Assembly (NCBI RefSeq): GCF_017968845.1
Contig: NZ_CP072876.1
Span: 1,178,001 to 1,242,000, forward strand
DNA: 64,000 nt
From: Microbacterium sp. NIBRBAC000506063
Lineage (GTDB): Bacteria; Actinomycetota; Actinomycetes; Actinomycetales; Microbacteriaceae
Reading direction: 5' to 3'
Shown here: piece after piece, positions 1 through 9,536 of the stretch
How positions within the stretch are numbered: position 1 is the first letter of the stretch
Layout: the number at the start of each line of letters is the position of its first letter
Translations under genes and position numbers: made by a program
Notes under the pieces: generated by a model
Told to the model about the DNA's origin: nothing
The model's input: only the letters and a program-made list of their open reading frames with translations
The model's database searches: none

Positions 1-1
1 C

Positions 2-610
2 AGCGGCTCGACCCTGCTGGAGGACTGGGGTGAGCGCGACACCCTCGGAATGGTGACGGGGATGTTCTTCGCCGGCAGCGACACCACGATGCACACCCTC
101 TCCAACGCGTTCGTGCTGCTCCTCACCAATGACGAGCTCATACAGCGGGTGCGAACCGGTGGCGATGACACGATCGAGCGTTTCGCCGAGGAGGCGCTGC
201 GCCTGCACGGCGCCGTCCAGTTCCGCCTCCGCAAGGTGAATCACGACACCGAGATCGGTGGTGTGCACATCGGAAAGGACGAAACCGTCATGAACCTTCA
301 TGCGGCCGCTAACCGCGACCCGGGTCAGTTCGCTCACCCGGGGAGTGTGGTCCTCGACCGGCAGTCGCCGAAGCGGCCGCAGGATCATCTCGCGTTCAGC
401 TTCGGTCCTCGTTCCTGTGCCGGCGCGGCATTGGCGCGCGCAGAGGTGCAGGAGACGGTTCGCGCCGTGCTCGAGTGGTTCCCTGACATCGCGCTGGCCG
501 ACACCGCAGAACCGATCGGCCCGTACACCGGATACGCGCTCAGGTCGTACTCGCGGGTGGAGACCACGTTCACGGCGCAGCACGAGCGCGGGGCCGGACT
601 CGCCTCCTAA
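2..610 (+). CDS. Cytochrome P450, C-terminal part (cut by window start)
   Basis: The reading frame is open from the first bases, so the N-terminal half lies outside the window. The visible part carries the P450 hallmarks in order: the I-helix oxygen-activation motif AGSDTT, the K-helix ExxR as EEALR, and the heme-ligand loop FSFGPRSCAGAALA, whose cysteine binds the heme iron. Known P450s of this soluble bacterial type are monooxygenases needing a ferredoxin or flavodoxin partner; none is seen here. It ends about 110 bases before the UGSC-family gene on the same strand and may belong to the same catabolic cluster. Substrate cannot be inferred. Confidence 0.93.
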   Translation, partial: SGSTLLEDWGERDTLGMVTGMFFAGSDTTMHTLSNAFVLLLTNDELIQRVRTGGDDTIERFAEEALRLHGAVQFRLRKVNHDTEIGGVHIGKDETVMNLHAAANRDPGQFAHPGSVVLDRQSPKRPQDHLAFSFGPRSCAGAALARAEVQETVRAVLEWFPDIALADTAEPIGPYTGYALRSYSRVETTFTAQHERGAGLAS

Positions 611-721
611 CGGTCGTGAGGGTCCCGGCGATCACTGCCGTTGGGCGTTGCCGCCTTGAGGAGAACGCGCTACCCTTATCATGGTTAGCATAAAACGCTT
701 GCAACGACGTGAGGAATGAGT

Positions 722-2444
722 ATGTCAGAGCCCGTCTTCCAGACGGTCTGGCCAGAAGCGCCAGCGGTCGACAATTCGATGAGCGGACTGCGCAACATCG
801 ATTCGCTGCAGGGGTCACGCATCGCATTCATCTGGGACGACTTGTTCCGGGGCCAAGACATGTTCAGCGAGTTCGAACGCGAAGCCGAACGCCGGGGAAA
901 GTCGTTTACCGCGATCCCCTGGGAGATCTTCGGCGACATCCATGGGCACACAGACGAGCACGACGTGCTCGAAAGGCTTCCCCGTCTCCTCGCGGAACAT
1001 GAGGTGGATGCTGCGGTGATCGGTGTCGGCGCCTGCGGCAGCTGCACGCCCGCGGTGATGCGCGCGGCGGAGGCCGTGGAGGCGGCGGGGTTCCCTCATT
1101 GGCGCTGATCTCGAGCGGATTCGTCCGGCAGGCCAGGTCGATCGGTCGCTCGCTCGGAATCGAGCACGTCTGGATCGCCGAGTATCCCGGAGTGATCCCG
1201 AACGACCCGGAGGACGTGTTCCGGCAGAAGACCCGCGACGCAGTCGTTCCGAGCCTGTTCGAGGGATTCGACCGGCTCGAGACCGGGTTCCGGATCGATG
1301 ATTCGACGGTCGCCGCGGAGCCGAGACCCCGGGAGACCGTCTTCAGCGGCACGCTCGACGAGGTCCAGGACTTCTATGACGAGCGCCTCTGGAGCGATGG
1401 GCTTCCCGTCGTACCGCCGACGATCGAGCGCGTCGACGCCTTCATGAGGTTCACCGATCGCTCCGCGGATGAGGTCATCGGCGTGCTCCTGCCGGCGAGT
1501 CGGCAGGCAACCGTGTGGTCCGTGGCGGTCAACGGTGTGCTGGCTGGGTGCCGACCTGAGTACATGCCTATTCTGCTGGCCATAGCCGAGGTGCTCTGCG
1601 ATCCGCAGTGGCGCATCGAGGATGCGGGATGCACGCCGGGCTGGGAACCCTCGTTGTCGTCAGCGGACCACTGGTGAAGACACTCGACTTCAACTACGAG
1701 GGCGGCATGATGCGTGTCGGTCGGCGAGCGAACTCGTCGGTCGGACGTTTCGTCCGCCTCTACATGAGGAACGTCGCCGGCCTTCGCACCGAGCCGGGGG
1801 TGACCGACAAGGCGGCGATCGGCCGGACGTTCAACGTGGCTCTTGCCGAGAACGACGATCTCACGATCGAGGTCGGCTGGAACCCCGACCGCGTTGACGC
1901 CGGATTCGCGTTGGAGGACACGGTCGTATCGGTGCAGAGCGTGGTAGGTATCAGCGGCCCGGCCTACTCGGGGGAGCGCCCGAAGAGCAGCTGGCCGTCC
2001 TCGCCCGCTTTGCGAAGGACACGATCGGCGGCTGGGGGTTCACTCACATCCTTTTCCATGCCAGCTCTACCCTCCTCCTGATGAGCCCTAGTGTGGCGGG
2101 ATCGTTTGCGGAGCGTGGGTTCTCCAAGAGCGACATCCGCAGATATCTGGCCGAGAACGTCAAGGTTGAGGCCGACCTGATGGAGCGCTTCGGGACGATG
2201 ACCCGGGGCAACCCGTTCACGTTCAAGGAGATGGTCGAAGCGGGTCGGATCCCGAGCACTTCGCGGAGTCGGATTCGCCCGACAGACTGCTGCCCGTCAT
2301 CGCGGACGAGCACGAGATCCGCATTGTCGTGGCCGGCGACCCTGCCCGGAACCAGAACCGCTTCTACGCGAACAACCATGCGCAGGGCCTCCCCAGTACC
2401 GGCGCGTGGAAGTGAACTCGGCGATGGCCGAGCTCCACGGCTGA
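722..2444 (+). CDS. UGSC-family protein, cysteine (CGSC) form, frame broken
   Basis: The N-terminal domain has the motif GVGACGSCTP with cysteines near residues 105 and 108. In the predicted UGSC selenoprotein family the first position is selenocysteine; here it is an ordinary TGC codon. A second domain of about 350 residues follows, beginning near the segment YDERLWSDGLPVVPP. The frame changes by one base near 1091, 1645, 1970, 2250 and 2392, each repaired by one added G or C; without repair the protein falls into pieces. ATG 722 is preferred to ATG 716 because GAGGA at 711-715 is then 6 bases away. The next gene is a thioredoxin-reductase-like flavoprotein, so a redox role for the CGSC pair is likely. 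The reaction is unknown. Confidence 0.75.
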
Positions 2445-2454
2445 GGCCTCCCCG

Positions 2455-3375
2455 ATGGCACATGTCTCGCTCGTCGTGATCGGCGCCGGCGTCGCAGGCC
2501 TGAGCTGTGCGACGACGGCTCGCGAGTTGGGGATGGAGGTCGCGCTCATCGAGGCGCTCGCGCCCGGTGGCGAGACGGCCTCGCTCGCTCAGATCGATGG
2601 CAATCCCGGGTCCGCGGATGAGATCACGGGACCCGACTTCACCGCATCGCTGCTCGATCGCGCCCTCGACAGCGGCGTTCAGTTCGAGTACGCGGAGGTC
2701 TCCCGTTTGAGTTTCGGGCCGCTCGGCACCTGGCTGGTGGACGACGGTCGATTCGAGTCGGACGCGGTAGTGCTCGCGACCGGCTCGGAAGTGGGATTCG
2801 CCGTGGTCGACGGCGCTCAGCAGCTCTATGGGAGCGGCGTGTCCATCTGCGCGAGCTGCGATGCGCCGCTGTTCAAGGGCAAGGACGTCGCGGTGATCGG
2901 CTCCGGGCGGGATGCGGCGTACGAAGTCGGCGTGCTGCGTCAGTTCGCGAGCAGCGTGATCGCGCTCGGCGACTGGTTGAGCGCTGGCTCGGAGGTGCGG
3001 CGCGATGCTGCGGGTGCTTCGCTGGAGTACGTCCAGGCGGCGGAGGACCTCTCGGTCTTCCGTGCTGACGACGGTCGGCGGGTCGCTGTGTCGCGGGGAA
3101 ACCGCGCCGCGGATTTCACGGTCGATGGTGTGTTCCTCGCCGTACCTCGGGTGCCAAGGCGGTCTCTTCTCGCGTCGCTCGTGGGCGGCGACGGCCCCGT
3201 GCTGGTCGACGCGGCACTTCGAGTGGTCGGAGTCGGGGCGGGCGGCGGGAGCCTCTACGCGATCGGCGACCTGCGCGCCGGGTCTTCCCTGACGGTCGCG
3301 GGCGCCGTCGGGGACGGTGTGACAGCGGCCTGGAACGTCTGGCGAGAGCACCGGATGCGAGAGGCGGACGTGTGA
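2455..3375 (+). CDS. Thioredoxin-reductase-like FAD/NAD(P) flavoprotein
   Basis: About 306 residues, the usual length for low-molecular-weight thioredoxin reductases, with an intact frame. An FAD-binding dinucleotide fold starts at the N terminus (GAGVAGL near residues 10-16), the redox pair is ICASCD (Cys 132 and 135, matching the CxxC of thioredoxin reductase), the second nucleotide-binding motif is GSGRDAA, and the C-terminal FAD segment is YAIGDLR. The family passes electrons from NAD(P)H to a dithiol partner. No thioredoxin gene is nearby, so the upstream CGSC protein is the natural candidate partner; that pairing is inference. It starts 10 bases after that gene and overlaps the next gene by GTGA. 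Confidence 0.85.
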   Translation: MAHVSLVVIGAGVAGLSCATTARELGMEVALIEALAPGGETASLAQIDGNPGSADEITGPDFTASLLDRALDSGVQFEYAEVSRLSFGPLGTWLVDDGRFESDAVVLATGSEVGFAVVDGAQQLYGSGVSICASCDAPLFKGKDVAVIGSGRDAAYEVGVLRQFASSVIALGDWLSAGSEVRRDAAGASLEYVQAAEDLSVFRADDGRRVAVSRGNRAADFTVDGVFLAVPRVPRRSLLASLVGGDGPVLVDAALRVVGVGAGGGSLYAIGDLRAGSSLTVAGAVGDGVTAAWNVWREHRMREADV

Positions 3376-4231
3376 CAGAAACGCCCGTCGTCGACACCCA
3401 TGCGCACTATTGGCGGCTGCCTCCGTCCGGATCAACCGAGATCCAGCCGATGGACCGCCCGCTCACGCCGACGGCGCTCGTCGGACTGATGGACGCCTCG
3501 GGTGTCTCGAACCTGCTGCAGGTCACTCGCTACTTCGATCCCACCGACGACTATTCCCTGGCGGGCTTCGCCGAGCATCCCGATCGATTCCGTGTCCTCG
3601 GACGATTCGACGCCTCGCTGCTGCATGATCAGGAAGAGCTGGCCGCTCGAGTCGCGCGTCCCGGAATGGTCGGCCTGAGGATTTTTACCTATCCGACCGA
3701 CGCGCGCCTGTTCGCGGATGCCGCCGCGGCGTTCTGGGCGATGGTCGAGTCGCTTCACCTTCCGATCTCGATCTATGCGCCGGGGCACATCACTGCCATT
3801 CGCGAGGTTGCAGTGTCGTATCCCCACATTCCGATCGTCCTCGATCACGGGGGCACCGATGTGTTCGTGGGAACCGATCCGGAGCGACGATTCGACGAAT
3901 GGGATGCAGCGCTCGAGATGGCGGCACTGCCCAACGTCAGCATCAAGGCGTCTGCCCTTCCCGAGGCCACCTCGGAGGCGTTTCCCTATCCGGACGCGCA
4001 ACGGCGATTGCGGGAACTGTGCGCGGCGTACGGGTCCGGTCGGGTGATGTGGGGTCCAACTACCCGCCCGCCGCGAGGGTCGGCTCGTATGCGCAGATGG
4101 TCGAGTTCGCTCGGCTCGCGGTCGTGGCGCTGTCGGAGCCCGAACGAATGGACGTCCTCGGCGCGACCGCGGGGCGCATCTTCGGCCTCACAGGCTGGAT
4201 CGAGGGGACCGGAAGTACACCGAGCGCCTGA
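3372..4231 (+). CDS. Amidohydrolase-2 family metal-dependent hydrolase, frame broken
   Basis: The N terminus carries the metal-binding HxH as VDTHAHYW, followed by an active-site-like histidine in VLDHGG and a late aspartate or asparagine region GSNYPP. The fold is the TIM barrel of the amidohydrolase-2 family, which includes decarboxylases and lactone hydrolases of aromatic and other ring-degradation pathways. One base is missing near 4052 in a run of four G (MWG to SNYPP). GTG 3372 overlaps the previous stop, so translation is coupled. The substrate cannot be named; the neighbouring dehydrogenase and CoA-transferase suggest catabolism of a small carboxylic compound. Confidence 0.82.
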
Positions 4232-4266
4232 CCGCGCCGATGCCACCGCTGATCGAAGGGACCATT

Positions 4267-5329
4267 GTGCCCATATTCCACGCTGACGACGTCGAGTCAT
4301 TCGCTGTCGACATCCTCTCCGCCGCCGGTGTTCCTCACGGAGACGCGGCTATCATCGCCGCGCACAGCGTCGCCTCACTGCTGTCAGGCGAACAGCTCCA
4401 CGGAATGGATCTGGGCACCGGCTACCTGCCTCTCATTCGCGAAGGCATCCTGAAGCCGGGCGCGCCCTCGAGATCGTCAAAGAGACGCCCACGACCCTGA
4501 TGGTGGACGGGCACTTCAACTTCGGGCACGTGGTGAGCCACCGCGTGATGGGCAAGCTCATTGAGAAGGCGGGCGAGTCGTTCGTGGCCGCGGCGAGCAT
4601 CCGCAACCAGACCCATGTCGGCTGCCTGATCGACTACACCGGCATGGCAGCGCGCGCGGGCATGATCGCGATCATGATGACCGACGGATCGTGGGGACCG
4701 AAGCTCATGGCGCCCCACGGTGGTCGCGATCGCCGCCTGGGCATCAACCCTGGTCGATGGCGATTCCCCGTGAGGAGGGCGAGTACGTCGGCTTCGGCAT
4801 GACGTCGGGCGCCGTGTCAATGACCAAGGTCACCCGCGCGGCGGAGGAAGGCCGCGCGATCCCGGAAGGCTGGATAATCGACGCCCGCGGCCGTCCGACG
4901 ACCGACCCGCGCGATCTGCTTGACGGAGGATCCGTGCTTCCGCTCGGTGGCGCTCAGGCCCATAAGGGATACGTGCTGAGCTTCATCATCGAGGCGATGG
5001 CCGACGTGCTGTCGGGGATGGAGTTCCGCGAGGACCTCTCGCGGCCATGGCCCATCATCGACGGATGCTTCATGGCGGTGTTCAACGTCGAGGCGTTCCG
5101 ACCGCTCTCGGACTTCCGGCGGGACCTGCGCGACATGACCGACTATGTTACGAGCAGCCGGCCGGTCGTGGCGGGCGAGCGGGTCTACTATCCGGGAGAG
5201 CGCAGCAGGCTCCATCGCGCGCATGCCCGTGAGCACGGCGTGGAGATCCCGGATGACGTGTGGATGCGGATTCTCGCCGTCGCGACGGAGTCTGGAGTCG
5301 TCGAAGCCGCTCCGACGCCGATCGGGTGA
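4267..5329 (+). CDS. Malate/L-lactate dehydrogenase (Ldh2) family oxidoreductase, frame broken
   Basis: About 355 residues after repair. The protein matches the NAD(P)-dependent Ldh2/MDH2 family that is unrelated to classical lactate dehydrogenases: the early catalytic-histidine region is GEQLHGMD, then HVVSHR, GINPWSMAIP for the cofactor region and GGAQAHKGY near the middle of the C-terminal half. Members reduce 2-oxo acids or imines such as ureidoglycolate or 2,3-diketogulonate. Frames change near 4468 and 4737, both repaired by one C. GTG 4267 is chosen because GAAGGGA at 4254-4260 is 6 bases upstream; ATG 4240 has no such site. It is the last gene of this plus-strand cluster. Confidence 0.82.
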
Positions 5330-5359
5330 GCGCATCCGGCTGGTCGAAGTTCGGAACGA

Positions 5360-5988
5360 TCACTCGAGCAGATCTGCCCCGGTCTTGTCGATCACTTCGG
5401 CGCGCGAGACGCCCGGGGCGAGCTCCACGAGGCGAAGACCGGCTGGCGTGACGTCCACGACTGCGAGGTCGGTGATGATGCGATCCACGACGCCGCGGCC
5501 GGTGAGGGGAGTGTGCACGTCTCGACGATCTTGGGCGAGCCGTCGCGGGCGACATGCTCCATCAGTACGATCACCTTTGCGGCGCCGTGCACGAGATCCA
5601 TCGCCCCGCCCGGGCCTTTGACCATCTTGCCGGGAATCATCCAATTGGCGAGGTCACCGGATGCCGAAACCTGCATCGCCCCGAGGATCGCGGCATCGAT
5701 CTTGCCGCCGCGAATCATCCCGAAACTCGTCGCCGAATCGAAGAACGATGCGCCTGGGAGCACGGTGACGGTCTCTTTGCCAGCGTTGATCAGATCAGGG
5801 TCGACAGAGTCCTCGGTGGGGTAGGGGCCGACGCCGAGGATGCCGTTCTCGGACTGTAGAACAACATCGACGCCGTCCGGCACGAAGCCGGGCACCAGCG
5901 TCGGCAGCCCGATCCCGAGGTTGACGTAGCTGCCGTCCTGCAACTCCCGTGCGGCTCGGGCCGCCATCTGCTCGCGTGTCAGGGCCAT
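5360..5988 (-). CDS. scoB: 3-oxoacid CoA-transferase, beta subunit, frame broken
   Basis: About 210 residues, the family length. The catalytic glutamate that forms the acyl-CoA thioester intermediate lies in [10 protein letters not shown], and GIGLPT and [14 protein letters not shown] are typical of the SCOT/PcaJ beta subunit. The enzyme moves CoA from succinyl-CoA or acetyl-CoA to a 3-oxo acid, the activation step in ketone-body or beta-ketoadipate catabolism. One base is missing near 5515. The gene starts 9 bases after scoA and shares its promoter. It converges with the plus-strand dehydrogenase, the two stops lying only 30 bases apart. Confidence 0.9.
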
Positions 5989-5997
5989 CGGTGCGGC

Positions 5998-6765
5998 CTA
6001 CCTCTCTCGTACGGTGCGGCGTTCGATGGGCTTGGGGATGTCGGTGCCGACCACGACGACCCGGTGGACGAAGACCCAGGCAGGTGCACACTGTCGGGGT
6101 CGAGCTCTCCCGGCTCGACCAGTTCCTCCACCTGCGCGATGCAGACCCGGCCGGCCATGGCGGCGACCGGGGAGAAGTTGCGCGCCGACTTCTCGAAGAC
6201 GAGGTTGCCGAGCCGATCGCCGCGCAGCGCGTGCACCAACGCGAAGTCGGTGCGGATCGCCTCCTCGAGCACGAAGTCGCGTTCCTCGCCGTCCACGAGA
6301 AACCGCTGCACGGGCTTCGCGGGGAGGCGACCGCCACCGCGCCCGAGCCGTCGTAGCGACGGGGCAACCCGCCCTCGGCGACCTGCGTTCCCACTCCGGT
6401 CTGTGTGAAGAACGCCGCGATCCCGGACCCGCCGGCGCGCAGCTTCTCGGCGAGGGTTCCCTGGGGCGTGAGCTCTACCTCGAGCTCTCCAGAGAGGAAC
6501 CTCCGCTCGAACTCCTTGTTCTCTCCCACATAGGAAGCGACGATCTTGCGGATGCGATCGGCCTCGAGAAGCAGCCCGAGCCCCATCGGTCGACGCCGCA
6601 GTTGTTGCTGACGATCGTCAGGTCACGCGATCCTCGCGCGAGGACCGCTTCGATGAGCGCGACCGGATTGCCGCAGAGCCCGAAGCCTCCCACCGCGATG
6701 CTGGCGCCGTCAGGGATGTCGGCGATGGCGACGTCAGCGGTGTCGACGACCTTGTCGATGCTCAA
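5998..6765 (-). CDS. scoA: 3-oxoacid CoA-transferase, alpha subunit, frame broken
   Basis: First gene of the minus-strand CoA-transferase pair. ATG 6765 follows a strong GGAGGAG site. Recognisable segments are [13 protein letters not shown] (CoA-binding glycine loop), [18 protein letters not shown] and [20 protein letters not shown], all standard for the SCOT alpha subunit. Frames change near 6590, 6310 and 6075. Paired with scoB it forms an alpha2beta2-type transferase. The divergent crotonase-ETF operon starts about 250 bases away, so both units may share a control region. Confidence 0.88.
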
Positions 6766-6834
6766 GGCTCCTCCATGTTGTTAGCCGCGCTTCCCGGCGT
6801 GCGGCCGGGTCGACGACTCCAGATCACCACAAGT

Positions 6835-6845
6835 ATAACTGTTAT
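6835..6845. promoter_or_regulatory. Candidate operator in the scoA/crotonase divergent region
   Basis: A perfect 5-bp inverted repeat ATAAC-T-GTTAT lies in a markedly AT-rich patch (about 6830-6860) inside the 247-base region between scoA and the crotonase gene. Its position between divergent catabolic operons fits a regulator site of the TetR or GntR kind. No regulator gene is adjacent, so this is inference from symmetry and position only. Apart from this patch and a possible upstream start of the crotonase (GTG 6916), I see nothing in 6766-7012. Confidence 0.4.
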
Positions 6846-7012
6846 TATCAATATTCCGCAGTGACGGTTGTTCCCCGTGCTGGACGGGAGAAGTTCAGGA
6901 TTGGAGGAGTGCATCGTGTCTATCGCGACCCCGACGGCACCCGCACCGTTCGTGAAAGATCGTGTCTTTGCGCTACGGGCATCTGGCTGGTCTGCGGGAT
7001 GCGGAGTGTACG

Positions 7013-7792
7013 GTGAGCGACGTCCGGCTGAGCAACAGCAACAGGATTGCGACGATCACATTCACTCGATCGGACAAACTGAACGCGCTCAGCCTGGGAC
7101 TGTCCGCGGAGCTTCTCGCAGCGGTCGATGAGATCTCCTCGCGAGACGATGTGGATGCGCTGGTACTGGGTGCCGAGGGTCGCGCATTCTGCGCCGGCGG
7201 AGACGTCGGCGAGATGGCCGCTTCACCAGACATGTCGCAGTATCTCGCGGACCTGACGGAGATCATGCACGAGGCACTCACCCGTATCCGCGCCCTCCCG
7301 ATACCGGTCATCGCTCGTGTGCAGGGAGCCGTCGCGGGCGGAGGGCTCGGACTCATGCTCTCCGCCGACATCGCCGTCATCGCCGATACGGTAAGGCTCT
7401 CGGCGGCCTACGGCGAGCTGGGGCTCTCGCCCGACTGCGGCGCGAGCGTCTTGCTACCACGTGCCGTCGGCGAGCGAAGGGCCCGTGAGTTCTTCCTGCT
7501 CGGACAGACGTGGAATGCTGCGCAGGCTCGTGACTACGGCTTGGTCACCGAGGTCGTGCCCGCCGAGGCCCTCGATGAGCGAGTCGCCGAGGTCGTTCGC
7601 CGGGCTCACCGACCCGGCACGGCCGCCGTAGCCGCGATGAAGAACCTTCTCGCTGAGCCGTCAGACGACTACGGCCGCCGCATGGATGCCGAGTCGCAGG
7701 CCATTTCGACCCTCGCAGGCTCGGACCTTGCAAAGGAGCGCGTGATCCAGTTTGCACAGCGCTCTGGACTGCCCAATCGTCAAGGTGAGTGA
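7013..7792 (+). CDS. Enoyl-CoA hydratase/isomerase (crotonase) family, PaaG-like
   Basis: About 259 residues, normal for a crotonase, with an intact frame. The oxyanion-hole segments are EGRAFCAGGD and GAVAGGGLGL. The usual hydratase glutamates are not evident; instead the motif ELGLSPDCGASVLLPR resembles the GLxPDxG motif of PaaG-type isomerases, where the aspartate is catalytic. This suggests an isomerase or a specialised hydratase. GTG 7013 has GGAG 6 bases upstream. GTG 6916, behind a better GGAGGA, would add an N-terminal extension but needs a +1 change, unlike the -1 changes elsewhere. It is first in the etfB-etfA-cytochrome operon. Confidence 0.87.
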   Translation: MSDVRLSNSNRIATITFTRSDKLNALSLGLSAELLAAVDEISSRDDVDALVLGAEGRAFCAGGDVGEMAASPDMSQYLADLTEIMHEALTRIRALPIPVIARVQGAVAGGGLGLMLSADIAVIADTVRLSAAYGELGLSPDCGASVLLPRAVGERRAREFFLLGQTWNAAQARDYGLVTEVVPAEALDERVAEVVRRAHRPGTAAVAAMKNLLAEPSDDYGRRMDAESQAISTLAGSDLAKERVIQFAQRSGLPNRQGE

Positions 7793-7804
7793 GGAGCGCT
7801 GCAG

Positions 7805-8580
7805 ATGAAGATCGTGGTCCTGGTGAAGGAGGTTCCCGACACGTACGGGGACCGCAAGTTGAATCTCGAGACGGGTCTCGCCGATCGTGGCGCGTCCGAG
7901 GCGGTGCTGGACGAGATCGGCGAGAGGTCGCTCGAAGTCGCGCTGTCGTATGCGGATTCGCACGCGGATGCCGAGGTCGTGGTGCTGTCGATGGCGCCGG
8001 AGCCAGCGGCGGCCACGGTGCGCAAGGGCCTCGCGATGGGTGCGAGCTCGGCGGTGCAGGTCGTGGACGACGCGCTCCTCGGCGCCGATCTCGGACTGAC
8101 CGCCGACGTGCTCGCGGCCGCGCTGCGCAGGACTGGGTTCGACCTCGTGATCACCGGGAACCAGTCCACGGACGGCTCGGGCGGTGTGCTCCCGGCGATG
8201 CTCGCGGAGCTGCTGGATGTGCCGGCCGCGCTGAATCTCACATCGGTGACGATCGGCGACGCTTCGGTGTCGGGGGTGCGGGCGACGGATGCCGGCACCG
8301 CTGACGCGGCGGCGGAGCTTCCCGCGATCATCTCGATCACGGAGGCGCTGCCGGACGCGCGTTTCCCGAACTTCAAGGGCATCATGGCGGCGAAGAAGAA
8401 GCCGTTCGAGACGCTGTCGCTCGCCGACTTCGACGTCGATGCGGAGGATGCCGCGGCATCCCGGTCGATCATGGTCGCGCTGAGTGAGAAGCCCCGCGCA
8501 CGGCCGGGGTCAAGATCGTCGACGAGGGCGACGCGGGGCAGAAGCTCGCGGAGTACCTCATCCAGAACCGGCTCGCGTGA
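7805..8580 (+). CDS. etfB: Electron transfer flavoprotein, beta subunit, frame broken near the end
   Basis: The N terminus [13 protein letters not shown] is the classic EtfB start, and the AMP-binding and recognition segments ([38 protein letters not shown]) are present. EtfB with EtfA accepts electrons from acyl-CoA or other dehydrogenases and passes them to the membrane. One C is missing near 8495; the repaired tail reads [25 protein letters not shown] lies just upstream and the gap to the crotonase is 12 bases, so it is co-transcribed. It could be the general ETF of the organism or one dedicated to this cluster. Confidence 0.93.
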
Positions 8581-8590
8581 GGTGGGTGGC

Positions 8591-9531
8591 ATGACTTTTT
8601 CTGCGGATTCGATCCTCGTCCTTCTCGATCAGACCCCGTCGGGCGAGCTCGCGAAATCGTCGGCGGCACTGCTCGGCGCGGCATCCCAAGTGGGGACGCC
8701 GGTGGCGCTCGTCGTCGGCGGTGACGAGGCAGAGGCCGGTGCTCTCGGCGCGGCCTCGGTGCTGACCGCGTCGGGCGATCGTGTCGACGCGCTCGCGGCG
8801 GCGGCGGCACTGGTGCAGCCCGATGCGATTCTCGTCTCGCACTCGATCGAGGGCCGCGAGACGGCAGCACGGTTCGCTGCGCGGTCTCGCTCGGCGCTCG
8901 CGGTCGATGCGGTCGGGGTCGTCCGCGACGACGAAGGCGTCGTGGCGCAGCACTCGGTGTACGGCGGCGCGTACAACGTGCAGTCGACGGCGACGTTCGG
9001 CGCTCCCGTGATCACGGTGCGGCAGGGCGCGGTGGATGCCCGGGCCGACGCGGTCGCGTCGCCTGTCGTCGAGACGCTCACGGTAGAGGCGTCGGGTCGC
9101 AGGGCGGCGACGATTGGTGTCGTCCAGGAGGCTGTGGTGTCGTCATCGCGCCCCGAGCTGCGTGGTGCGGCGAAGGTCGTCTCGGGAGGCCGCGGCCTGG
9201 GATCGGGGGAGAAGTTCGCGCTCGTCGACCAGTTGGCGGATGCGCTGGGCGCGGCGGTGGGCGCGTCGCGCGCGGCGGTGGATGCGGGTATGTGCCGCAG
9301 TCCTACCAGGTGGGGCAGACCGGTGTGTCGGTGTCGCCGCAGCTGTATGTCGCTCTGGGCATCTCGGGCGCGATCCAGCACAAGGCGGGCATGCAGACGG
9401 CCAAGACGATCGTCGCGATCAACAAGGACGCGGATGCACCGATCTTCGAGATCGCCGACTACGGCGTGGTGGGTGACCTGTTCACCGTGGTGCCGCAGCT
9501 GATCGCTGCGCTGCAGGCTGCGAAGGCGTAA
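8591..9531 (+). CDS. etfA: Electron transfer flavoprotein, alpha subunit, frame broken
   Basis: The FAD-binding C-terminal domain is clear: [10 protein letters not shown], then [28 protein letters not shown] and [16 protein letters not shown], the standard ETF-alpha signature. The N-terminal domain is about 190 residues. One base is missing near 9290, just before SYQVGQTG, so the FAD domain would be lost without repair. It lies 10 bases after etfB and 5 bases before the cytochrome gene, an arrangement suggesting that the membrane protein takes electrons from ETF or from the same pathway. Confidence 0.93.
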
Positions 9532-9536
9532 CCCCG

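Noticed and set aside
1025..1110. In-frame TGA near the CGSC motif read as selenocysteine
   Set aside because: The UGSC position itself is TGC (Cys). The TGA at 1106 arises from a frame change, and adding one G restores a long frame without it.
2044..3435. Long open frames opposite to the flavoprotein, and similar ones near 17289-19748, 20988-22832 and 35028-37370
   Set aside because: These are antisense or shifted shadows of high-GC genes: Arg/Ala/Pro-rich with no conserved motif, and each overlaps a recognisable gene.
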